Below are positions 37,702-46,609 of a DNA stretch of 64,000 bases, piece after piece. Both the position numbers and the translations under genes were made by a program. The notes under the pieces were generated by a model. The model did no database searches, was not told the DNA's origin, and worked only from the letters and a program-made list of their open reading frames with translations. The DNA is from Candidatus Rifleibacteriota bacterium (GTDB lineage Bacteria; Muiribacteriota; Ozemobacteria; Ozemobacterales; Ozemobacteraceae): NCBI GenBank assembly GCA_015233565.1, contig JADFXM010000006.1, positions 170,453-234,452 of the forward strand, given 5' to 3'. Position 1 is the stretch's first letter. Every line of letters starts with the position of its first letter.

Positions 37702-38736
37702 TCAATCAATTTTTGTTGGGGAAATTAATCCGCTCGCCATCATATGATTCACAATTACAAAAGAAGCCATGGATTCAGCTATTGGCAGAACCCTTGGAGC
37801 AAAATTCATATCAAAACGTCCACTGTATTTTACTTCTTGCTCCTTGTTTTCTCGGACATTCACAGTTTTTTGGGGAATCTGGATAGTTGGAGTTGGTTTA
37901 ATCGCTACCCTGATTACCAAAGGAGAGCCGGTAGAAATTCCTCCGAGAGTTCCCCCGCAATTATTCGTTTCCAAAGAGATTTTATGATTTTCGTCAATAA
38001 AAAAGGGGTCGTTAAAATCATTCCCCCTCATGTCGGCAGCTTCAAACCCAGCACCAAATTCCACCCCTTTTACTCCCCCGATGGAAAACAAAGATGCTGA
38101 CAAATCAGCCGTAAGCTTCAGAAATACAGGGCTTCCAAGGCCAGGTGGGATTCCTTTTATCTCTAATTCAATAACTCCGCCACTTGAATTCCCACTTTTT
38201 CCTATTTCAAGAGCTCTTTCGCGAGCTTTTTGCATTGATTCTTCGTCGGTAATTTTCATTCCCGCAAGTCGGACTATTTTCGAGTGAAATGAGACTCCAT
38301 ATTTGGCAAGCAATTTTAAAGAAATTGCTCCGGAAGCCAGTCTCGAAATGCATTCCCTGCCAGAAGCTCTCGAGCCACCGCGCCAATCGGTATAACCGAA
38401 TCTTTTTAGCCAGGTAAAATCAGCGTGACCAGGCCGAAGAGTGTCTCGGCCATCGAGATAAGCCCCAGGTTTGGCATCATTATTCCAGATAATTATCGAT
38501 ATCGGAGTTCCAAGGGTGAGGCCTTGAAAAATTCCGGAAAGAATCTGAAAACGATTTTTTTCTCCTCTGGGTGTTCCAAGTTCATGGTCCGGGACATCCA
38601 GGGCAAGGCGTTCTTCTATATCTTCATCAACGATGGCGAGTTGCGCAGGACAACCATCAACAACCGCTCCAAGTGCCGGTCCATGGGATTCGCCCCAGGT
38701 GGTGACTTTGAAAAGATTTCCAAAAGTGTTTGACAA
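37702..38736 (-). CDS. aroC: Chorismate synthase
   Basis: Last step of the shikimate pathway, forming chorismate from EPSP with reduced FMN. Motifs: TFGNLFKVTTWGESHGPALG at the start, DGRDTLRPGHADFTW, RGGSRASGRECISRLASGA, and DMNFAPRVLPIAE near the end. 344 residues is normal for the shorter bacterial form. The start is TTG 38736, 12 bases after the hemL stop; no strong Shine-Dalgarno is visible, suggesting translational coupling to hemL. Confidence 0.96.
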   Translation of the reverse strand: MSNTFGNLFKVTTWGESHGPALGAVVDGCPAQLAIVDEDIEERLALDVPDHELGTPRGEKNRFQILSGIFQGLTLGTPISIIIWNNDAKPGAYLDGRDTLRPGHADFTWLKRFGYTDWRGGSRASGRECISRLASGAISLKLLAKYGVSFHSKIVRLAGMKITDEESMQKARERALEIGKSGNSSGGVIELEIKGIPPGLGSPVFLKLTADLSASLFSIGGVKGVEFGAGFEAADMRGNDFNDPFFIDENHKISLETNNCGGTLGGISTGSPLVIRVAIKPTPTIQIPQKTVNVRENKEQEVKYSGRFDMNFAPRVLPIAESMASFVIVNHMMASGLISPTKID

Positions 38737-38748
38737 AGTAGTTTGCTA

Positions 38749-40035
38749 TTATTTTGAAACTTCGAGGAATGATTCGGCAGCAACCTGAATGGTTTTAGAG
38801 ACATCCTCGTCAGTGTGAACACCTGAAACAAAAGAAGCCTCAAACTGGGAAGGGGGGAGGTAAATTCCCTTGGAAAGCATGCTCCTAAACCATTTTGCAA
38901 ATTTAACAGTATCAGACTTTTTAGCCTGCGCATAATTTTGCACATTCTCGTTGTTGAAAAAAAGAGTAAACATAGAGCCAAAGCGATTCAAAGTCAAAGA
39001 GAATCCATTACTTAGTCCAGCATTCAAAATTCCATCGGACAAGCGCTGGGTTTTCTCAAGAAGTTTAGGATAAAACTCAGAATTATCGCGAAGACGGCGT
39101 AAAACTGAAATTCCAGCGGCAACTGCCAATGGATTTCCGGATAAAGTGCCAGCCTGGTAAACTGGTCCATCCGGTGCGATTCTATTCATGATTTCCCGTT
39201 TCCCACCGTAAACTGCAAGAGGAAGCCCTCCTCCAACAATTTTTCCAAGGCATGTAAGATCAGGTTCGATATTCATAAGTTGTTGAACCCCTCCAAAACA
39301 AGCCCTAAAACCGGTCATAACTTCATCAAAAACCAGAAGTGCTCCTTCAGAAGCTGTTTTTTCACGGAGTTTTTCAAGAAATCCTTTGCCTGGTGATACC
39401 ACTCCCATGTTTCCACAGACCGGCTCGACAATGACTCCGGCAATCTGCCCACGATGAGTTTTGAATGCAGAATCAAGGGCATCAAAATCGTTAAAAGGAA
39501 TTGTTACAGTACAAGATGCTGTTTGTGGAGTAATTCCGGGGCAATCGGGAATCCCAAGAGTAGCGACCCCGGAGCCGGCTGAAACCAACAAAAAGTCGGC
39601 ATGACCATGATAACAACCATCGAATTTAATAATCAAAGACCTGTTGGTGTAACCACGCGCCAATCGCAAAGCTGACATGGTAGCTTCAGTTCCTGATGAA
39701 ACAAATCGCATCTTTTCCATTCCTGGAAATGCTGCTTGTACCAGCTTAGCCAGTTCAGTTTCAGCAAGAGTGGGAGCTCCAAAAGTTGTTCCTTTTTCAG
39801 CCGCTTCTTTTATTGAAACAAGTACTTCAGGGTCAGCATGTCCAAAAATCAGAGGTCCCCAGGATCCGACGTAATCAATATAGGTTGTCCCTTCGATATC
39901 CTGAATTTTGGACCCCGCACCACTGGCAATAAAGGGAGGGGTTCCACCCACGGCCTTAAATGCCCTTACCGGGCTATTTACGCCACCCGGAAAATATTTT
40001 CTTGATTCTTCAAGCGCCTGTTGATTGTTTTTCAT
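38749..40035 (-). CDS. hemL: Glutamate-1-semialdehyde 2,1-aminomutase
   Basis: PLP enzyme making 5-aminolevulinate in the C5 route of tetrapyrrole synthesis. The start FPGGVNSPVRAF, the cofactor contact FVSSGTEATMSALRLARG, the Asp in LLVFDEVMTGFR, the PLP lysine in LGKIVGGGLPL, and GTLSGNPLA are all present. 428 residues, normal. Its start overlaps the end of the ahbB-like gene by 26 bases, tying it to the siroheme-decarboxylase genes. Confidence 0.97.
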   Translation of the reverse strand: MKNNQQALEESRKYFPGGVNSPVRAFKAVGGTPPFIASGAGSKIQDIEGTTYIDYVGSWGPLIFGHADPEVLVSIKEAAEKGTTFGAPTLAETELAKLVQAAFPGMEKMRFVSSGTEATMSALRLARGYTNRSLIIKFDGCYHGHADFLLVSAGSGVATLGIPDCPGITPQTASCTVTIPFNDFDALDSAFKTHRGQIAGVIVEPVCGNMGVVSPGKGFLEKLREKTASEGALLVFDEVMTGFRACFGGVQQLMNIEPDLTCLGKIVGGGLPLAVYGGKREIMNRIAPDGPVYQAGTLSGNPLAVAAGISVLRRLRDNSEFYPKLLEKTQRLSDGILNAGLSNGFSLTLNRFGSMFTLFFNNENVQNYAQAKKSDTVKFAKWFRSMLSKGIYLPPSQFEASFVSGVHTDEDVSKTIQVAAESFLEVSK

Positions 40036-40486
40036 TAATAGAACTCTTTTTCAGCTTTTTCACTGTTTTGAAAATTTTAAATTCTTTCAATCCAAATTTT
40101 TCTTTGTAACCATCTATTAGCTTTTTTAAGCCTTCCTCATCCCGGGCATGCAGCATAGTAAACAGGCGATATGGCCAATCAGAGGGACCTTCACGCTCGT
40201 AACAATGTGTTACTTCGGAAAGTCCTGCAAAAGCCTCGCCAATTTCGGTCATACGATCCGGGGGAACTTTCCAGCAAACCAAAGCTCCAGTCTTGAAGCC
40301 CAATTTTTCAGGCTCAACTGAGATTCCCATGTATCTTACAACCCCGGATTTAATCAAACCTTCAATTCTGGCAAAAACTTCCCTTTCATCGATATTCAGT
40401 TCACGGGCAATTCGCAAAAAGGGGCGCTTTTCCAGCTTGATTTCTTCTTTCAGAGCTTCAATTACATCTTTTTGTTCAATTCCCAT
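40010..40486 (-). CDS. ahbB: Siroheme decarboxylase subunit (AhbB/NirD-L type)
   Basis: 158 residues of the AsnC/Lrp-like family that removes the two acetate carboxyls of siroheme (C12, C18) in the alternative heme route. N-terminal winged helix (LRIARELNIDEREVFARIEGLIKSGVVRY) and a ferredoxin-like half with HCYEREGPSDWPYRLFTMLHA, the segment containing the His/Tyr/Arg typical of these enzymes rather than of Lrp regulators. It lies 11 bases after its partner gene and overlaps hemL. Assignment to the B subunit rather than A is tentative. Confidence 0.85.
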   Translation of the reverse strand: MGIEQKDVIEALKEEIKLEKRPFLRIARELNIDEREVFARIEGLIKSGVVRYMGISVEPEKLGFKTGALVCWKVPPDRMTEIGEAFAGLSEVTHCYEREGPSDWPYRLFTMLHARDEEGLKKLIDGYKEKFGLKEFKIFKTVKKLKKSSINEKQSTGA

Positions 40487-40497
40487 TGCCTACTCCC

Positions 40498-40941
40498 TTA
40501 ATCGAGGTTAACCCGAACCTTAAAAACTTTTTTGGTCGGAAAAAGATAAGTTTTCAAATTTCCCGAAACGCGATCGATATCACATAATATTTTTTCTTGT
40601 TCTTCCTTGGATGACGTAACAAGAGTAAACCACATGTTCGGACTTCCATCCCTTAGGTAATTGTGAGAAATTTGGGGAATTTTATCAATAAATTCAGAAA
40701 TTGGGCCAATTTTATCGGAAGGAACTTCCATTCCAACCAGAACCCCAAGTTTTCCAAGTCTTCCGTGGTCAAAGAAAGCACCTAAACGCCTGATTATGCC
40801 CTGCTGCCTCATAGCTGCCAATCTCGAAATCACTGACATTTCGTCAATCCAGAGTTTATCGCCAATATTCTTGAATGGTGCTGGGTCTAACGGAAGTCCA
40901 TCTTTCAACAATCTGATTATTTCATGGTCTTTTTCATCCAT
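40498..40941 (-). CDS. ahbA: Siroheme decarboxylase subunit (AhbA/NirG-H type)
   Basis: 147 residues from ATG 40941 (AAAGGA 8 bases ahead); a longer reading back to 41058 has an unlikely N-terminus. Winged helix MDEKDHEIIRLLKDGLPL... WIDEMSVISRLAAMRQQGIIRRLGAFFDH, then ISHNYLRDGSPNMWFTLVTS. Both halves parallel the next gene, as expected for the two-subunit AhbAB enzyme acting on siroheme in the cytoplasm. A 241-base gap without a clear gene separates it from ahbD. Confidence 0.85.
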   Translation of the reverse strand: MDEKDHEIIRLLKDGLPLDPAPFKNIGDKLWIDEMSVISRLAAMRQQGIIRRLGAFFDHGRLGKLGVLVGMEVPSDKIGPISEFIDKIPQISHNYLRDGSPNMWFTLVTSSKEEQEKILCDIDRVSGNLKTYLFPTKKVFKVRVNLD

Positions 40942-41182
40942 TTTTCTTTTTCCTTTCTGGGAAAACTTAATGTCAGTCCCCAAAACTAAACTTTTCAGAA
41001 AACCTTCTAGCAAATCAAAGAGGGATGGATACACCCCAATGATCGGTAAAAAACACATTATCAGACGCCTTTTGGTGAAGCATTTTAATTACGCCAGAGC
41101 GAATTTCCTTCGATAGGCATTTCACAAATACTTCGTTTTGTCTGAAAAGACGCATAAACACTTATTCCTGGTTATTGAGTTT

Positions 41183-42232
41183 TTAAGAAAAATCTTCTAC
41201 TTTTTGTGTTATATGGATACTTTCGCTCCAGAGGCAATCGGGATCAGGACCGAATATTCCTGAACCGGTTGCATAGGCTTTCGCTCTGCATCCTCCACAA
41301 ATTTCCTTATAAGAGCACATTCCGCATTTTCCTTCAAGGAGAGAAGCATTTCGCAGATTTTCAAAAACTTCTGAATGCAGATAAATCTCATCGAATGGCT
41401 GCTTTCTTACGTTTCCCGCAATAAGATTAAAATATCCACAGGGTTTAACATCTCCTGTAGAGGAAACAAAAACAAAACCATTCCCCGCCATACAACTTCT
41501 TCCCCGTGTTTTAAATTCACTAACACCACGTTGTGTCAGGATTCTCGAAAACTGAGGAGCGCATGTAACTTTAATAGGTATTTCTACACCTTTAGCAAGC
41601 ATTTCGGCAAGCCATTTTAAAATTTTTTCAATTTGATCAGAAGAAAGTCTGAGATTTTCTTTTCCACAGGCTCTCCCAGTGGGGACGGTAAAAAATAGAT
41701 GCCAAGAAGATGCCTTCCATTCAATAATTTTTCGGAACATGGCTTCCAGATCTTCATAGTTTTCAGGAAGAATAGTTGTATTTACCTGGAATTCCATTTT
41801 TTTTGTTTTAATTCTGTTAAAAGCCTCAATAGCTGATTGTAAAACACCCTTGCGACCAGTAAATTCGTCGTGTTTTCGTGGTTCATGGAAATGGATGCTG
41901 AAACTGAAACGTGATACTCCTGCCTTGGCGAGGGAATCCAGTCTCTCAGTTGAGAGAAGAGAGCCGTCGGCAGTTGATATAGCCGCATTATGGCCTGCAG
42001 AAACAGCTTCTCTAACTGCTTCTTCCAAGTCGTTTCGAAGAAGCGGTTCCCCTCCACTGAAAATGATTATTCCCTTACCAATTTTGGTCGCCTGTTGGAA
42101 AACCCTGGAAATTTCCGGAACGGAAAGCTCGTCCTTTCCTCTTTCAAGGGAGGCGGAAGCCCTGCAATGAAGACAACCTAGCGAACAGGCTTGCGTGGTT
42201 TCCCAAGCTAAAATAAATGCTGGACGCTTCAT
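41183..42232 (-). CDS. ahbD: Radical-SAM heme synthase (AhbD-like)
   Basis: 349 residues. The radical SAM triad is CSLGCLHC near residue 16, in the family context AWETTQACSLGCLHCRA. A C-terminal Cys-rich SPASM-like domain carries CGYFNLIAG, CGMCSYKEICGGCRAKAYA and a final Cys in DPDCLW, as in AhbD, which oxidatively decarboxylates two propionates of Fe-coproporphyrin III to give heme b. AhbC is the closest alternative, but the neighbours and C-terminal CGGCRAKAYA pattern favour AhbD. It lies 23 bases after hemB. No second radical-SAM (AhbC) gene is in the window. Confidence 0.85.
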   Translation of the reverse strand: MKRPAFILAWETTQACSLGCLHCRASASLERGKDELSVPEISRVFQQATKIGKGIIIFSGGEPLLRNDLEEAVREAVSAGHNAAISTADGSLLSTERLDSLAKAGVSRFSFSIHFHEPRKHDEFTGRKGVLQSAIEAFNRIKTKKMEFQVNTTILPENYEDLEAMFRKIIEWKASSWHLFFTVPTGRACGKENLRLSSDQIEKILKWLAEMLAKGVEIPIKVTCAPQFSRILTQRGVSEFKTRGRSCMAGNGFVFVSSTGDVKPCGYFNLIAGNVRKQPFDEIYLHSEVFENLRNASLLEGKCGMCSYKEICGGCRAKAYATGSGIFGPDPDCLWSESIHITQKVEDFS

Positions 42233-42255
42233 TTTTCAGCTCGACTTCCTGGAAT

Positions 42256-43227
42256 CTATAACCATCCCGCTGCTTGGGGAGCAAAATAAGTAATTATCAA
42301 ATCTGCACCCGCCCTTTTTATGGAAGTCAAAGTCTCTAGGATCACGCTTTTTTCGTCAATCCACCCATTGGCACTTGCCGCTTTGATCATGGAATACTCA
42401 CCTGAAACCTGATAAGCCGCTATCGGGCAATTGAAATTATCGCGAGCCTGTTTAATCAGATCCAATGATGGAAGTGCGGGCTTGACCATCAAAATATCGG
42501 CTCCCTCTTCAAAATCGAGGTTCATTTCCAGAAGGGCTTCGCGAGAATTCGAAAAATCCATTTGGTAGGTTCGCCTATCACCGAATTTTGGGGCACAATC
42601 AGCGGCTTCTCTGAATGGGCCATAGAATGCAGAGGCAGATTTCACGGAATATGACATAATCGGAATTTCCGGAAAGCCCTCGATGTCAAGCGAAGATCTG
42701 ATTGCTGCAACTCTTCCATCCATCATATCTGAAGGAGCGATTATATCGGCGCCTGCTTTTGCGTGGGCCACCGCCATATGTGATAGATATGGAAAAGTCT
42801 CGTCATTAAGAATTTTTCCCGTCACGTCTGGAATCCCACAATGCCCATGGTCAGTATAGGCACAAAGACAGACATCTGTAATGATGATTGCTTGGGGGAA
42901 TCGATGCTTCAGCATCGGAATCACTGTTGGAATCACTCCATCAGGGTCGGAAGCTGACAGACCAAACTTATCCTTCTTTTGGGGAATTCCAAAAAGGAGA
43001 AAGGATGTTATTCCAGCTTTAATAGCCTCCGCGACAGGGACGTCAGCCTTTTCAACCGGCCACCGGAATTGCCCTGGCATTGCAGCGATCGGTGTCGAAT
43101 CCTTGATCCCTTCTTCAATAAAGATGGGATAAACCAAATTCTCTGGGAAAACCCGTGTTTCCCTGAAAATTTTCCTGAAACGGTCATCTTTCCGCAATCT
43201 TCTTTGCCGCTTAATCGGGAAGAACAT
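42256..43227 (-). CDS. hemB: Porphobilinogen synthase (delta-aminolevulinic acid dehydratase)
   Basis: Condenses two 5-aminolevulinates into porphobilinogen. The zinc-type active site CLCAYTDHGHCG is intact, with three Cys. The two Schiff-base lysines lie in SYSVKSASAFYGPFR and DILMVKPALP. The N-terminal RLRKDDRFRKIFRETRV is typical, and 323 residues is normal. First gene of the heme block reading toward hemL. Confidence 0.97.
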   Translation of the reverse strand: MFFPIKRQRRLRKDDRFRKIFRETRVFPENLVYPIFIEEGIKDSTPIAAMPGQFRWPVEKADVPVAEAIKAGITSFLLFGIPQKKDKFGLSASDPDGVIPTVIPMLKHRFPQAIIITDVCLCAYTDHGHCGIPDVTGKILNDETFPYLSHMAVAHAKAGADIIAPSDMMDGRVAAIRSSLDIEGFPEIPIMSYSVKSASAFYGPFREAADCAPKFGDRRTYQMDFSNSREALLEMNLDFEEGADILMVKPALPSLDLIKQARDNFNCPIAAYQVSGEYSMIKAASANGWIDEKSVILETLTSIKRAGADLIITYFAPQAAGWL

Positions 43228-43310
43228 TTGAAACCCCCAAAATTAACTTTTCCATTAAAGAAAAGTAGTTTAACATTTATTTCAGATCTTCTCAATAATA
43301 CTAATTAGGT

Positions 43311-45353
43311 TCAGGGGGTATGGTTTTGGTATTGCTCTAACCTTTGAGTCATCTGATCAAATTCGGCAAGCTTCGCTTCCAGTTTATGGGTATCTGCACC
43401 GTATCGGAATCTTCCCGAATCGTCGGGATAGGCTTTCATATAAAACTCGACCCAGAATTCCTTGCGGTCGTAATTGTATTGGGCTTTTGCTTCCCAGCAA
43501 TGTAAATCACGAACAATCCCAAGATTCAGCGGGCCGAATTTCCCTGTTAAATTGTTGTAATTTCCGTTGGAGGTTATTTCCCATTGCGGGCGAATTGTGG
43601 TTCGATAGTTGAAAGAAGTATTGGTAATTCGGCTGTATTGATGTGGATAAGTCAGGCTTGTGTCAAATGACCAGAAATTGGACGAAAAACGATAACGGGC
43701 ATTGGTGTCTCCAGGCGTCAGGCGTGTGAGGGCCATTTGGGAAAAAGGAACTTGATCTGGGACATAATCCCGTCTTAGGAAAAATTCCCAGTTATGGAAT
43801 GCCGTTTGTTGCGATCTCAAGGAATAATCAATATACACTTGCTCCAATCTTCCGCTTACCCTATTGTAATTGAAGTTGATCGGGTTCAAAGACCAGGGAC
43901 CTTCAGCAACTCGCAGTCTGGTGGAGAAAACATCAGTCATGGTAGTTGCATCAAATTTGAATGGTGATTGTCCCTTCTGTGTGGTGATGTTATAGTCGAA
44001 TTCAAAATTTGTTGTTTTAGAAAATTTGTGGGCAGCTCTAACCATAGTAGTTCCAGTTTCCCGAATCTCACCAGCACTGTACCAGTTCTTTTCAAAGTTA
44101 TATGACGGGGTCATATCAAATCGAGTTCCAAGCTTAAGAGGAGGAATCGTAAAGCTGGATCGGACATCCTTTTTGGTGGTTTCCTTCAAATCTGAAGGAG
44201 TTCCTTCTTCATATCTTCCGAACATTCCTGTAATATTTGCACCTGCTTTAATGAAGGGAATCGTATATGGGGGAAGTGTGAAATTCACTTCCGGAACACG
44301 GTTCAAAATTTGGTAACCAGTGTTTTTGTCGCCTTTTGCCAGGTCAAAATATTTGCTCGCCGCGATATTTGTTGAGATTGATCTCACCTTGGTAGTCAAG
44401 TTTAGTTGGGTGTTCAAATCCTGTTTTTCAGGATCAGTGCCCATCTTGTCACCAGTATAGGCAAAATTGGTTGTTAAAGCATCCCCATTTTTAAACCTTT
44501 GGTTGTAAGAGAGATTCATTTGAAGATTGGAATGTCCCCGAAGAGTTTCCTGAAGATCATAAAAGGAGAAATTTCCTCCGTTCCCACCGCTAGCACCATA
44601 GGTGCCATTAAATCCAAACCCGTAACCTCTTTTGGAATAGTAATCATAATTGAAAACACCCTTCATATCTTCACGGACAGCCAGATCTGTATGAAATTTC
44701 AGGTAAAATCCGTCTATTTGAGACATACCCTGTTGGGTATTCAGGAATTTTTCTTTTTCAACCAGACTCGATTTTTCATATCCACGGCTGTATATTTTTT
44801 TCCCACCCCATCTTGCCATCAATCCTTCCATGGTCATGTAATAACCTGGGACGGTTTCTATTTTAGAAGCCATAATTCTGAAATGAGGATGATCAAAGTG
44901 ATCACAACTTGTCTGCATTATGTCTTCCGCAAGACTAAACGCAGGACTAAGAAAAACTTCACGGGCCTTGAAAAAGTTTCGGTTTTTCTGGACAGTGGCG
45001 TTTCTCATCCAACCCTTTCCAGTTTTCATGTTATAAACAAGGAAATCTCCAGTGGTTTGATCATATCCTTTCCAGAATTCAACATGCCCATAAGCGAACA
45101 GATCCTCAGTTTTTGTATTTGACTGGATCGTATCTGCTTTGATTTTCATATCTTTAAAGGTAATAAAAGCATGACCCTTTGTAACTACCTGAGTAGCTTT
45201 AGTGCGATATTCAAGATAATCGCCATTTACATCAACAGGAGTATTTTGGGTATCCATGTCCGGAACGTCAAAAGCAACAAGCATGGAAAAGTTGAATAAA
45301 AAAAAGAAAAAGAAAAGAACTTCAATCTTGAATAATCTGGAAGTCCCCTTCAT
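43311..45353 (-). CDS. LptD/OstA-like outer-membrane assembly protein
   Basis: 680 residues. A hydrophobic signal (residues 10-28) is followed by an OstA/LptA-type beta-jellyroll (about 35-165: VDVNGDYLEYRTKATQVVTKG, IKADTIQSNTKTEDLFAYG). The rest is a beta-barrel rich in aromatic strands (YRFSSNFWSFDTSLTYPHQY; WEAKAQYNYDRKEFWVEFYM). This is the layout of LptD, which inserts lipopolysaccharide into the outer leaflet. The conserved LptD cysteines are not obvious, so it may be an LptD-related organic-solvent-tolerance protein. It lies 8 bases after lysC, probably in the same transcript. Confidence 0.82.
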   Translation of the reverse strand: MKGTSRLFKIEVLFFFFFLFNFSMLVAFDVPDMDTQNTPVDVNGDYLEYRTKATQVVTKGHAFITFKDMKIKADTIQSNTKTEDLFAYGHVEFWKGYDQTTGDFLVYNMKTGKGWMRNATVQKNRNFFKAREVFLSPAFSLAEDIMQTSCDHFDHPHFRIMASKIETVPGYYMTMEGLMARWGGKKIYSRGYEKSSLVEKEKFLNTQQGMSQIDGFYLKFHTDLAVREDMKGVFNYDYYSKRGYGFGFNGTYGASGGNGGNFSFYDLQETLRGHSNLQMNLSYNQRFKNGDALTTNFAYTGDKMGTDPEKQDLNTQLNLTTKVRSISTNIAASKYFDLAKGDKNTGYQILNRVPEVNFTLPPYTIPFIKAGANITGMFGRYEEGTPSDLKETTKKDVRSSFTIPPLKLGTRFDMTPSYNFEKNWYSAGEIRETGTTMVRAAHKFSKTTNFEFDYNITTQKGQSPFKFDATTMTDVFSTRLRVAEGPWSLNPINFNYNRVSGRLEQVYIDYSLRSQQTAFHNWEFFLRRDYVPDQVPFSQMALTRLTPGDTNARYRFSSNFWSFDTSLTYPHQYSRITNTSFNYRTTIRPQWEITSNGNYNNLTGKFGPLNLGIVRDLHCWEAKAQYNYDRKEFWVEFYMKAYPDDSGRFRYGADTHKLEAKLAEFDQMTQRLEQYQNHTP

Positions 45354-45360
45354 TTTATCT

Positions 45361-46608
45361 CTATTTCAGACATGTTGATTGTCGCGACTCGTTGTTTAAA
45401 TCAAGAAGCGTTTTGTGCAAAAGTTCCATTGCTCTCAACCCGTGTTCTGAAGAGACTGCTACGGAAAAGCGCACATCTGTCGATTCATTAATCAGAATAT
45501 TAATTCCCTGTGAAGAAAGAGCTTCTATCAATCGTTTTGAAAATTGTGGAGATTTTTTCAATCCACATCCGACAACAGAGAGCATATAAATTTTGGCGTG
45601 AAAAACAAGGTCTTCAGCATTCAGGCGAACTGCCTCCTGCCAAAGCATCGGCATGGCATCAAAAGCATCCTTGAAATGGAAACAAACTTTCAGATCGGAG
45701 CCATTTCTTTCATTTTTTCTTATTTCCCTTACTGAAGGTTGAAAAGAAAAAACTTTTCCACTAATTTCATCGCATCGAAGCCCAGATCCAGGAATTCGTT
45801 CAATTGAAACGAGCGCTTGTTTTTTATCGCAAGTAAGGCTTTTCAATGGAATATCCAAATCGCCATCAGGACCGACAATGCTCCCCTCTTCGTTTTTGAA
45901 GCTTGATCTCACATTAATTCGAATATTATATTTTTGCGCAACATCAATTGCCCGGGGATTTAGAATTCCATTTCCAAAAACCGACAGGTTTTTCATTTCA
46001 TTATAATCAAGATGCCAGATTTTTCTCGCAGTTGGAATGAATTTCGGGTCTGCCGAGTAGATGCCCTCTTCGTCCGTAAGTTTTTCGCAAACCATTTGTC
46101 CAAGTTCGGAAGCAAGAGAAACAGCAGTGATATCTGTTCCACCTCTTCCCAGGGTTGTGAGGTCACCAGTTGGAGAAATACCCTGAAACCCTGCAACTAC
46201 AGCTACGGAAGCAGGTTTCAAAAAACTTGCCAGGACTTCTATTTTGCCAAATTTCTTGATTTCAGCTGACCCAAAATTTCCATCAGTTTGAATCTGCAAA
46301 TGATGAGCTGTAAAAGAACGTGCTTTGATTCCCAGGCGTGAAAGGGCAGCTGCAAGCAGTGAGCAACTTGCTATTTCACCTGTCGCCATCAGTTGGTCAA
46401 GCTCTCTCGAATCAGGATCCGGATTGACCGAATGCATCAGGGAAATCAGGTCGTCGGTGGTATCACCCATTGCGGACACCACCACTGCCATTCTTCGTCC
46501 TGTTCGGGCAATTTCGGCTATTCTTTCAGCAACTCTCGATATTCTTTCAGAGCTGGCAACCGATGAACCACCGTATTTCTGGACAATTACTTCACCAGGA
46601 TTGAACAT
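45361..46608 (-). CDS. lysC: Aspartate kinase
   Basis: Phosphorylates aspartate, the first step to lysine, threonine and methionine. The amino-acid kinase domain begins VIVQKYGGSSVAS; LTTLGRGGTDITAVSLA and CEKLTDEEGIYSADPKF follow. Two ACT regulatory domains occupy the last ~150 residues (LVSIERIPGSG; KIYMLSVVGCGLK; INILINESTDVRFSVAVS), so allosteric feedback control is expected. 415 residues is normal. The degenerate homoserine-dehydrogenase-like gene ends one base before its ATG and is its likely partner. Confidence 0.96.
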   Translation of the reverse strand: MFNPGEVIVQKYGGSSVASSERISRVAERIAEIARTGRRMAVVVSAMGDTTDDLISLMHSVNPDPDSRELDQLMATGEIASCSLLAAALSRLGIKARSFTAHHLQIQTDGNFGSAEIKKFGKIEVLASFLKPASVAVVAGFQGISPTGDLTTLGRGGTDITAVSLASELGQMVCEKLTDEEGIYSADPKFIPTARKIWHLDYNEMKNLSVFGNGILNPRAIDVAQKYNIRINVRSSFKNEEGSIVGPDGDLDIPLKSLTCDKKQALVSIERIPGSGLRCDEISGKVFSFQPSVREIRKNERNGSDLKVCFHFKDAFDAMPMLWQEAVRLNAEDLVFHAKIYMLSVVGCGLKKSPQFSKRLIEALSSQGINILINESTDVRFSVAVSSEHGLRAMELLHKTLLDLNNESRQSTCLK

Positions 46609-46609
46609 T

